Assembly: GCA_009760855.2 (NCBI GenBank)
Contig: WPIO01000123.1
Span: forward strand, 308,001-372,000
DNA from: Cristatella mucedo
Taxonomy: Eukaryota; Bryozoa; Phylactolaemata; Cristatellidae
DNA length: 64,000 nucleotides
Reading direction: 5' to 3'
Under the pieces are notes generated by a model. That model worked only from the letters and a program-made list of their open reading frames with translations. It was not told where the DNA came from and searched no databases. Every line of letters starts with the position of its first letter. Within the stretch, counting starts at the first letter, position 1. A program made the translations under genes and the position numbers. This document shows positions 55,236-64,000 of the stretch, piece by piece.

Positions 55236-56608
55236 ACTAAAATGATGCCCAGCTATAGCAGCCAGATTATGACTATTATTACAGCTATTATTATTGATTA
55301 TTACAGCTTCGCCTTGTACCCTAACTGAACAATTGGACGACATACGCAAGGCTCAATCGGAATAATGGACGACCGTGAAGGAGGCAAAGGAGAAGGAGGC
55401 AAAGGAGAAGGAGGCAACGGCTAACAGAGGTGTGGCCCCAGCCGGAGCTTTGCACTCTGAGTGATATTTTTGGCGTTAGTCAACTTATTGACCAACCTCT
55501 ACCAACTGCAGCATATCCTCTTTTTGTGTATGTGAAAATCCCATCAGCATCCAGTCATATCGCAGGTTGGCAGTTCCACTGTATCTAAATCTTTTGAGGA
55601 TTGAGCTTTCTGTTACTCTGCACACAAACTGAAGAATGGTCTGCTAGAAAAGGTTATTAACTGAGACGACCTAGCATCCTAAGAGCTCATTACCAATAGC
55701 TCCGGTTGTCTCTGCCTTCGATCTGCCGAACTGGTCTTGCTTTTTTGGAGAATTCATTCGTATGAACACATGTGCTGGATGTAGTGTGTGTTACAAACCA
55801 CGGGTCTTATAAACTGGCTTCTCCTAATTTTGTAGACTCAAATACTCACCGAAGAGTCCCCAGTGCCACACTTTCCTTTCTCAATTTCAACCTTTAGCAG
55901 ACCCTCCAAGCCATCCTCAAATCTCTTAATATGTCTCTCAAAGTCAACTTGCCAGTGGCTGCAGTAATATATGGCCACTAGCTACCAAGTCCTCCTTTAT
56001 TAAGGATTTTTGCGATTTTATTTTGATCTGCTATCAGTTTGACTTCACTGCAACTCACATATTTTGGTCACATACTATGAGATTTATTAAGGATTGAAAC
56101 GCTACTATGTTCGCAATGAAATGGCTAATAGCTGCTTCGATTGCTGAAACGAGAATACTGTGAATCGCTGATGGACCTTGGATCGAGGAAGCAGCAGCCG
56201 ACAGGCCGATCCTCGACTACAGCACTGTATCGGCTGCAAGGTTCGGCCGCTTGCTGCCGTCAATTTTTAGATCGATCAGTTTGAGTCGGCTTAAACTGCG
56301 TGGCTTGAGCTAATTTCAGAATATTAATATCATCTGCTTACTGGATCCTTGTTGGTATGTAGGTCAGTTACACATCCGAGGTTTCAGAGGCTGCATACTA
56401 GATGGCCCTTGCCAGCTGGACGATGGGGCATGGCTTGCCTGCAAGTTATCATGCTCACTTGCTACCGTAAGTGGCTAACCTGCCTATTCACTTAGCTTTA
56501 AAGGCTATGCCACTTAAACTACCACTTAAACTGATACCATTATAGACGTTCAGAGATCGATCGGAAATGAGAAGCTAAGAATGAAAAAGAGATGAGGACC
56601 GTCTGCTA
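55236..56608. other. Unassigned intergenic sequence
   Basis: Contains GGAGGCAAAGGAGAA in tandem at about 55380-55415 and no recognised gene. A coiled-coil-like frame at 55320-55430 is broken by a TAA. Confidence 0.4.
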
Positions 56609-56612
56609 GTGC

Positions 56613-57946
56613 TGTAGCGCCCTGCTGGCTTTGGCTGAATTTTAGCGCGAACAAGAGCTGTTCGGCGGCGGGCTAGAGCCCCTTTGTCCTGGAGCAGTGA
56701 GCCAGAGAGGAGCGTCAGTGCGGTTAGAGAGGAAGCGCTTAGGAGCAGGCCAGGAAGCTCGGAGACGAGCAGCGGCGATTCGGCCATTAGAATTGGTCCG
56801 ATACTCGCGGAAGCTGCTGATAGATGTTGGCTGGCCTGTCAACCCCCGCCTTCCCTCTTCCCAAGAAAGAAGCGTCTGGAAGCCATTCGCCATTCAAGCT
56901 GGACGGAGGTGCCCTGCCAGTGGCCTGGGAACGGTAGTCATTCCTTTCCGTAATGGGCCAAGGTGTCCGGGCCCAATACCACTAAGCTCTTGCCCCATTG
57001 TCTCAGCCAAGCATTTAAGAGTCGAGCGACGCTCGCTCTGGGTCTTTTGCCTCGTGTCTTTTGTCTTTGGTCCGGCTCTGCGCCTCGACGCCGTCGGGCA
57101 CTCGTTTCTCTAAAAGCGAGGGAGGAGGGCGGGCTGTCCGCCGACGATGGACGGAACAAGACGAGACAGCGCTAGGAGGATTCGGTGGAACCCCACCGAA
57201 TACGGTCGTATCGCGCCCGAGCTGGCATTTTGTGTGTTCTTTTGTGTTTTGTGTTTCTTTTGTGTCGTGTGTTTGCGCTCTAGCACGTGGTCTCGGCATA
57301 GGGATTTGCCGGCGCGAGCTAGGTGTAGTTGGCGTGTGTGGAGCTCTAGTTCACCGGGTAGGGTTTAGGCTCCGGGTCGCGCTTCAGTGTGGAGAATTAT
57401 TTCCTCCGCAGGAGTGCTTGAGTTGGCGTGCGTGGAGTATTCCGGTCGCACTGGTGGAAACCGAGTTCTAGTTCACCGGGTAGGGTTTAGACTCCGGTTC
57501 GCACTTCAGTGTGGAGAAGTACTCCCTCCGCTCGAGTGTTTAAGTTGGCGTGTTTGGGGTATTCCCTCGGCACAGGTGGGAACGGATTCCTAGTTCACCG
57601 GTTAGGGTTTAGGGTCCGGGTCGCGCTTAGTGTAGAGTAGTATTCCCTCCGCAAGAGTGTTGAACGTGCGAGGAGTGTGGAGATAAAGCTGAACCAGACG
57701 CGCAGCGACTTTGTGCGCTTGCGAATAAAGTTCAGTAAAATCCCCAATTTGTGTGTCTCGCTTTCTAATTCACGCCGCGGACTCACGACCCCGTTTAGTA
57801 ACGGTAAGCAGGTCAGAGCCAGAAACGCTCGTTTCGTGGCGGCCAGCTTATTGCGTGTAGGCGCTCACCGAACGGCATTAGGCGATAGGCTACGCCGCTA
57901 GGTAAGCGGCAGGTCAAGCTTACTCCGCCGAGCCTTCGGCGTTACA
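56613..57946 (+). mobile_element. Solo LTR, 1334 bp, with target duplication
   Basis: It begins TGTAGCGCC and ends GGCGTTACA, which are inverted copies with one mismatch and give the canonical TG...CA ends. It is flanked by GTGC on both sides (56609-56612 and 57947-57950), a 4-bp target duplication as made by LTR-retrotransposon integrases. It contains AATAAA at 57724, a short hairpin at 57180-57201 and three tandem 122-bp repeats. There is no gag-pol beside it, so recombination has removed the internal part. Orientation is inferred from AATAAA. ORFs inside it are not genes. Confidence 0.8.
57349..57714 (+). repeat. 122-bp tandem repeats inside the LTR, 3 units
   Basis: GTTCACCGGGTAGGGTTTAG occurs at 57349 and 57471, and as GTTCACCGGTTAGGG at 57593, each followed by CCGG(G/T)TCGC and TGTGGAGAAGTA-like sequence. 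Period is 122 in both steps. Tandem repeats in LTR U3 regions often act as promoter/enhancer modules. Confidence 0.9.
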
Positions 57947-57954
57947 GTGCTATC

Positions 57955-58400
57955 CTTGCATACAGCCACAGCCATCCAAGCAGTAGGCTTCAGTGGGGAC
58001 TTCGACCGGACGATTGCAACTGGCGGCTACAAAACAGCATACCGGCTTGTGCTAACCATTCATCACCCTTTGTTTGCCAGCAAGGGGAATACCCGACTGA
58101 GTCAAGCTTGTAGCTTTATATGGCAATGCCCTGCAGCTAACTCCCCTTAAAACCAGGTATCCACTTAGGCAGTCACATTTCAAGCTCTACTGCCTAGCTT
58201 CACTATGTATCGTGAAGGTGTAGTATACCTTGGTATTCTCTCGACACAGCATGTCCGATCGAACCGCTATGTCTGCCGGAAATAGTAAGTTAGCTCTCAC
58301 CTCTGCCCTGCCAGCCGAACTCTTACTTTGCCCCCTTTGGGACACAGCTTTTGCTACTAATGCCGAGCTGGTTTGGCCTGTTGGTTAAGGTGGTCGACCA
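57955..58400 (+). repeat. Family E copy ending in an S1 head
   Basis: 58155-58365 is nearly identical to 51865-52060 (CACATTTCAAGCTCTRCTGC, ATGTCTGCCGGAAAT, CCCTGCCAGCCGAACT), and both run into an S1 A-box region (GAGCTGGTTTGGCC). The S1 here stops after about 35 bases. Confidence 0.8.
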
Positions 58401-59627
58401 TTTACCATTCATTGAACTTGAACCCAAGATCTCGGTCGTGAAGAGTGCACACCTCACCTCCTGGGGTATACTAGAAGGCCATTTTTTAATAACTGCCTCC
58501 GGCATTAGAGTAAGAAGCTGCAGGTGAGGCTAAGTCGGCCAATAAAACTTCCTTAATAGGTAGTGCAAACGCAATATCTAGTAAGAAATTGGCAATGGCA
58601 ATGAGGTCAATTGATGGCATAAATGCAGCTTTCATGACGTTCACTCATAGGGTCGTCACCATGCATGCCAAGCAAGGGTTCGAGCTCAACTGACTTTAAC
58701 TGCTACTGTAAATATCTATCACTTTTACAAAAATATGCAGTAGTCAAATTACGAGGTTGATTTATTTAATTTCTGATTATATCAATTGCAGGTTTTCACA
58801 GCAACAATCTGCTAGTCTGTATGTGATAAGCCTAACTTCAAAATTTGCTGAACCTAAGCTGCCCTAGAAAGAGGCTAGGGTAGCCAAATCGTCACGTCTT
58901 CAGAACCAACCTGAAAAATTAACTCCGCTGAACATGACTCTCGCAATATACGATTATTCTGCTTCGAGATGTACTCGTGCCTGTTTGCTTAAATATCAAC
59001 TGACCTTCCTGACAGGCAGTACGTTTTGGGTTAGAAAGGACCACTGCACGGACTAGTGTCTGTGCCAGCCCTTCCGAAGTAATATGGTCCATACAGACCA
59101 CTCTTGCTTGGAGTACGAAAGGTTGAAATGTTGCATCGGTAACTATTTATCGTTTACATTCAAAAATTTTTAAAATTTCTTTTAGAAATTCAATCTTCAC
59201 GACCGACGCCACCCGTCTGTCATAATCTGCAGCATGCTATGCAATAGTTTAATGTCTCTATAGCAAATACACTGACCGATATGCAGATGTTGAAAGTTGC
59301 ATTGTATTTGTATGCAGAGGAGACGCTAAATGCAGCCGATCGATGTCAATGCAATAAAGGTAACCGATCGAACTATTGTTTTTGCAATCCTCCCAAAATG
59401 TGAAGCTCCATTACAGGTCAAGCAGTGGGCTCACCGATGCCTTGCTATTTTACTGGATGTAACTCTGCCTGCTTTACCAGGTTCGGCCTGCTGAGTATCA
59501 TGTGCTTGAATGTATATGCCTACGAACTGCTGCTGTTACTTTTCGTTGTGAAATACAAACAGTGGTCTGCTGCAGGGATCAAACTTACGACCTGTCTCTT
59601 GACCACCTTAGGTCAAATCCTAAATAT
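58401..59627. other. Unassigned intergenic sequence
   Basis: Nothing firm. Two tiny splice-compatible segments (59318-59359 and 59417-59480) would encode a cysteine-rich peptide and are discussed as a finding. Confidence 0.35.
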
Positions 59628-60099
59628 TTAGCTATAGTCAGACGGGGGCTGACTTAAAAAGTACTTAGCAGCAAAGACGTGTGGGCGGTAGAAGGGCATA
59701 ACCCCAAGTGACATGGCCAACTCCTGCGTGCCTGTTTGATGCACTGTTTGTTGCACTGACCTGGAGCACTTCTGACTCATCAACGGATACAGATTAGAGT
59801 TCTCATACTGTCCCACACAGCTATCTACGGCTTAGCTCTCTCATAACTTTCTGAACTGCTCTGCAAGTTTGAGAATCGGTATGCCACCAGGTTCTCTCTG
59901 CAGAATAAGTAAGCTGTTCCATTTCGTTCTTTAAAAACTGTTTGCAACAGGTTCGGGAGAGTTTAAAAAGTCCAGAGATTTCATGGACTCTCTGATTTGT
60001 AGGATATCTTGACAAGTTAGACGCTAAGATATAGTGATGCATTCCTGGCAAGTACTGGTTTCGTGAGTTAAAATTGAAATCGTTTGAGCCTGAACTCAA
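59628..60099 (-). other. Minus-strand ORF pair, unidentified
   Basis: Two minus-strand ORFs in different frames (60099-59821, 92 codons; 59816-59628, 62 codons) lie end to end. The first reads smoothly (for example RVHEISGLFKLSRTCCKQF, TWWHTDSQTCRAVQKVMREL) and could be a decayed transposon or gene fragment. I do not recognise it. Confidence 0.3.
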
Positions 60100-60345
60100 C
60101 TGCTACTTCAATAGACGGCTGTACTTAACATTTATGGAACACTACTTATTGCAAATTCATTCTCTAAAACCCTGTTCTGTTTTTTTTACGGCGACTATCG
60201 GAATATTGAACACGGCACGCTCTTATAGCAACTTGACATTACAACGTGGTCAGAAGCTGCCTGCTTATGTAGGTTAGTCAGAGAAATCTCCTGTCGGAAG
60301 TCTCTGCCTTATCATGTTCTGACTCTCAGCGTGTATGTTTTGTAG

Positions 60346-60477
60346 GTCCAGCTCGCAAATATGGATAAAGTTGTTAAGCTCGTGGAATACTTGTCATCGA
60401 AGGGTGAAAAGGGAGCTGAGCAATTTGTTGAAACTCTTCGGGACTGTGAAGCAAATGAACTTGCAGATCAGATTGAG
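60346..60477 (+). CDS. Exon encoding the second half of a CARD
   Basis: Bounded by TATGTTTTGTAG and GAG|GTGAGT, it reads VQLANMDKVVKLVEYLSSKG, EKGAEQFVETLRDCEANELADQIE (44 codons, phase 0 at both ends). The pattern L-(D/E)-L--KG---F--F---L-------LA--(I/L) is that of helices 4-6 of the caspase recruitment domain, as in NOD, RIPK2 and caspase adaptors. The CARD's first half and the rest of the protein were not found within the window. A strong acceptor at 61800 would add only five codons before a stop and lies in a LINE relic. CARDs act by homotypic binding in apoptosis and innate immune signalling; the protein's specific role cannot be told. Confidence 0.6.
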
Positions 60478-60692
60478 GTGAGTGAGCTGAAGTAATGAGT
60501 TTCGGTTTGTTGATGTCACGTGATTCTTTAGCAATTGATCACTCGTGAATATTAGGGCTCGTGATTTTTGATGTTTCTAAAATGATTGAGTCTACCTAAG
60601 TCGCGTGCCAGTTAGCTCTTATTATTATACAGCTATCGACTCCATCTGCAGCTCCAGCAAGTAATCATAGACTAGTCCGGCTGAGTCAAACG

Positions 60693-60830
60693 CCTAGCTG
60701 GTTTGGTCTAGCGGTTAAGGTGCTCGCCCCGACCAAGGTCTGCCTGAGGTCGTGGGCTCGAGCCCCGAGGTATATGTAAAGCGCATGAATTAAGTTCTCT
60801 TGGAGGGCTATATAAATGAATTTTGTTTTA
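60693..60830 (+). mobile_element. SINE S1, full length
   Basis: CTAGCTGGTTTGGTCTAGCG, GACCAAGGTCTGCC, B box GTCGTGGGCTCGAGCCC, and the core GAATTAAGTTCTCTTGGAGG. It starts 216 bases after the CARD exon. Confidence 0.9.
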
Positions 60831-61796
60831 ATATATATTTAAAACTGTGAATGATCTTAGGTGAGCTCAGCTAACTATCTGCTGTGTCTGCAATTAGTAA
60901 GCTCAGATGTGTGTTCAGTTAGTGAGCCCAGGTAAGAGTATATACCAGCAAGACAATACGTTTTCCCCACGTGCTTAGTGGCAAGAACCTTAACTCATTT
61001 TTAAAGAAGAGTGTACTAATTCGCTGGCTTAGCGCCCTTAAACGACATTCTCCATTCAAAACTAAAAAACTCAAGATGGGAGGATAGATACATTTGTGTC
61101 ACTTGCATGGTCGTAACCAAAAATTTAAAAGCGAACAAGTAAGGCCACCGTGCTAAACGTGGTACTCATAGCTATCGGCTGGGATGACTGCCAGCAAGTA
61201 AACTGTTCGGAATCACGGCCAGGCACACAGGCAAAGTGCACAGCAACAAAAACCAAACACGTTCAATAGGGAAAACAGGTGCTTACCCGAATAGATGTGC
61301 TTTTGGCTGCAACTAAGGTGATGTATTTAGTGCAGGCTGGGTGGGATCAAGTTAGAAGCTAGCTCAATTTTGTCGCATTACACTTGCTTTCAGCTCGATT
61401 AGCAAAGATTTCAAATGAGTTCTGAATGTGAAACGAGTTATTTCGGAATGAATAGATTCTAAGGATCTGGTGGTGCACAGTTGAAGAGATAAGAGGTCGT
61501 ATGCATAGGCTGGTGGAAGTAGAGTAAATGGATTATAAGTTGGATGCGGAATTTTGAACTGAATCCTATGCTTGATTGTAAGCCACTAATGGTCAGACGT
61601 AAGTTTTCTTATCAAGAGTTTATTGAGAAACATAGCTCTAAGATATGCCAAATAATTTGCAGTTATCAACCATTACTTCCTAGTTCGGAATTATTACCAG
61701 CCGATTGATTATGCCGTAACAGCATGCATAATGATTATTCCGAGAACACTCTGCTTGTGATAGTAAGTCACTGATAACATTCAAATTTGCTTTTTT
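60831..61796. other. Unassigned sequence after the CARD exon
   Basis: AT-rich intron-like sequence. No exon with a CARD-protein partner domain is visible. Confidence 0.4.
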
Positions 61797-61990
61797 CCAG
61801 AACAGTGTGACGGCCTAAGCAGGCTTGAGCAAGATAGTGAAACCATCTAAAGGTGAGTGACAGAAACTTGTTGGTAATATGCTGCTAAAAGAAGATGAGC
61901 CAGTTGGCGTGGGTGATTCGTGGCGTTATGTGGCAGTTGCAAAGTTAGCTGCAGACAAGCCTAGCCTCAGAGTTGTGTATCGGCTGTAAG
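61797..61990 (-). mobile_element. LINE A C-terminal remnant
   Basis: ACCATCTAAAGGTGAGTGAC, TGGCAGTTGCAAAGTTAGC, CAGACAAGCCTAGCCTCAGA parallel 14160-14285. It is strongly decayed. Confidence 0.6.
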
Positions 61991-62234
61991 CACCTTTATC
62001 AAAAGAAGGAGGATCTGCCAGCCATTGTTTTTACCGTAGGTTCGGTACTCACGGAGAACAGTAAAGAAGGCTTATTAGGACCAGCAAGTTTGAGGGATGC
62101 CATAAATTTACCTTTTTTAGTGGCAGTGCACATAATGCACATTCATATTTACCTTGCCGTTAGTAGTTGGTTAAGTCCACGGTTGCTTTTACGAAACTAT
62201 TAGGACTATGCTCGAACGGCAGATATTTTCTTAA

Positions 62235-63726
62235 ACTGAATGAGGATAAGACCAACTTAACAGTGAAAGTTACTTGCCATATACTAAATGTAAACCGCCT
62301 AGAAAGATGATAAAACTAACTTACTAGTTATTGACAAAAACAGTGTAATTCAGAACTTAAAAAGGCTGACGCTCAAAATTGGCTCTGGCAGTATATCTCC
62401 TGTTGAATCACCTTGAAATCTAGATGTCATTTTCCATAGCAACCTCCCGTTAGACGACCACATAAGCTACACAGTCAAATCTGCCTACTTTCAGCTTCAT
62501 AACATTACTAAAATTCGGGCTTGTTTAGATTAGCATACCACGTCCAATTTGGTCCGTGCATTCGTGATATCCCGTCTCGACTTCGGCAAGTCACTGCTTA
62601 CTGGCATACCGGCATGTGCGATCAGGCTGTTGTAGCTGGTGCCAAATTCTGCAGCTTGGCTTGTCTGTCGTGAACGTCGCAGTAGCCACATTATACCACT
62701 TCTCACCGACCTGCACTGGCTACCAGTCAAGCAACGGATTGACTTCAAGGTTTTGTCGCTCACTTTTAGGTCACATCATTCTTTGGCTCCAGCCTATCTC
62801 TCAGATCTACTCCCCCACCAGGCCACACATCGTACTACCTGCTTTTTGGAATCCAAGTCTACCAATTCCTCGTACAAACCTCAAATCCTTTGAAAATCGT
62901 GCATTTAGTTCGTATGCTCCCAAAGCTTGGAACTCCCATCCGGCTTGCGTCAGAACATCCCCTGACTTGACCTTATTTAAAAAGAACTTGAAAACACCTA
63001 TTTAGGACAGCATTTTTCTTACGCAACGACATCTCCTCTCCAACTGCCGACTATGGCACATCTTTTTCAGCGGTCCTGAACTGCTACTTCTATGCTACTC
63101 ACTACCTCAACAGCTCTGCTAACTCTGCTATGCTTCCCACTTTCTCTTTGTTGCGTGAGACAAAGTCTGTTGGCTACCGAATGCGTACCGAAAGCCGCTT
63201 AGGCCGTGAGTGTGCTATACAAAACTCTCATGCGTAACACCCACATGGTCTTTATGACTTTGTGGAGTTACTGATGGAGATACAAGACAAGACAAGAGAA
63301 ATTTAGTGGGTCCCTGTGATTTTTCCTTGATGTGCTTATGGGTGCTGACACTGTGCATGCTGCCACTAACCACATTTGCATGCTGACCCTGTGCATGTCA
63401 CCCCTGACCATGTTGTTTATTACTCACCATTCAATTGCATTTCCCTTTGCAATCAATGTAAAGCACTTATAAAGAGATTGAGTTCTCTGAGGGTGATTTA
63501 TCAAGTGCATTATTGTTATTTTTTATGCAAGCTGACAGTGTGGAGGCTGCCACTAACCATATTTGTATCCTGACCTTGTGCATATTACCCCTAATCATTT
63601 TATTCTTTTTGTCGTTAAGCATGCTACCATTGACCATTCGGTCTTGTGCCCTTTGCAGCAAACATAAAGTGTCTAGAAAGACATTGAGTTATCTTTGGGT
63701 CTTTCATTAAATGTACTATTATTATT
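62235..63726 (+). mobile_element. LINE A, long + strand copy split by LINE B
   Basis: 62235-62530 matches the region after the YADD box (LNDDKTNLLV-like, LTLKIGSGSISPV). 62616-63005 encodes VCRERRSSHIIPLLTDLHWL, QRIDFKVLSLTFRSHHSL and LKNLKTPI. The UTR resumes at 63290 and ends in a 3' core and ATT at 63515. A second, tail-bearing 3' end follows at 63524-63726. ORF frames are broken. Confidence 0.85.
63008..63288 (+). mobile_element. LINE B 3' end inserted in LINE A
   Basis: TTCTTACGCAACGACATCTC, CAACTGCCGACTATGGC, AGTGTGCTATACAAAACTCT, then GTTACTGATGGAGATAC and a short AAGAC repeat tail. LINE A is interrupted between GGACAGCATT and TTTAGTGGGTCC, with ATTT present at both borders. Confidence 0.85.
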
Positions 63727-64000
63727 GTGCAATTGTAGGTATCTCTGCTTGCTCGGTTTTTTGGGGATATGATACTTCTTGCAAATTATCTTTCTAGCTA
63801 ATGGCCTCTTGCTTGCCTTGCCGAGACTTTAAACATGGCTGCGGGAATTCTACTTTGGCTGGAGCTTTGCACGAACCAGAAGTATGTATCAGCTGCATAA
63901 GAGCTCAAGTAAATTGTAAATAGGTTGCCTTCTGCCTATCTTGTTTTTTTGCGTTAGTTTTTTTTCCATTTGCATATTATTCATGATTCATGGTTCCTTA
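63727..64000. other. Right end of the window
   Basis: No gene or repeat recognised. Confidence 0.4.

Noticed and set aside
55320-55435. Coiled-coil-like coding segment with KEAKEKEA repeats
   Set aside because: The frame is interrupted by TAA and the repeat is a simple GAAGGAGGCAAAG tandem.
57061-57593. ORFs at 57061-57471 and 57387-57593
   Set aside because: They lie within the solo LTR and its 122-bp repeats.
61800-61820. Terminal exon for the CARD gene (strong TTTTTTCCAG, then NSVTA and stop)
   Set aside because: The site falls in a decayed LINE A copy and would end the protein five codons after the CARD; possible but unsupported.

Overview
This window comes from a non-vertebrate animal genome. 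The genes are split by many GT-AG introns, and most of the DNA is LINE and SINE retrotransposon debris with AAT/ATT microsatellite tails. The protein families present (a TLDc protein of the MEAK7 type, the PP2C-like pseudophosphatase PP2D1, and a CARD) also point to an animal. I cannot name the species or phylum from the sequence. There is no bacterial gene organisation, CRISPR array or rRNA.

Three gene signals lie on the + strand. (1) A MEAK7 homologue, 823-28563, has 12 phase-compatible coding exons giving 587 codons, and an AATAAA signal at 28666. (2) A PP2D1 homologue, 33916-42062, has 6 phase-compatible exons giving 724 codons, and an AATAAA signal at 42343. (3) A single exon at 60346-60477 encodes the second half of a CARD fold; its partner exons were not identified. 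A short minus-strand ORF at 550-756 starts 66 bases from the MEAK7 start and may be the first exon of a divergent gene.

The rest is repeats. LINE A (CR1/L2-type, RT motif YADDTQLY) dominates; its best copy is at 13681-15440 on the minus strand. Its 3' end carries a conserved core of about 50 bases followed by (ATT)n. A tRNA-headed SINE family (S1) ends in a related core, so LINE A probably mobilised it. A second tRNA-headed SINE (S2), a second LINE (B, with an AAGAC tail), a third RT (C, R2/NeSL/Hero-like), a solo LTR at 56613-57946 with a 4-bp target duplication, a long-armed foldback element at 44468-45421, and an unclassified repeat present as a 430-base-arm inverted pair (11033-12005) plus a third copy (35620-35830) complete the set. 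Many insertions are nested, so their relative ages can be read.

The two named genes are not obviously in one pathway. MEAK7 is known as an mTOR-associated, lysosome-linked TLDc protein. PP2D1 has a PP2C fold in which an essential metal-binding Asp is replaced by Asn, so it is probably a catalytically dead phosphatase. Two short tandem arrays in MEAK7 introns repeat transcription-factor-like cores (18 x TGACGTCG; 3 x GTCACGTG-like), which is the most unusual regulatory-looking content of the window.
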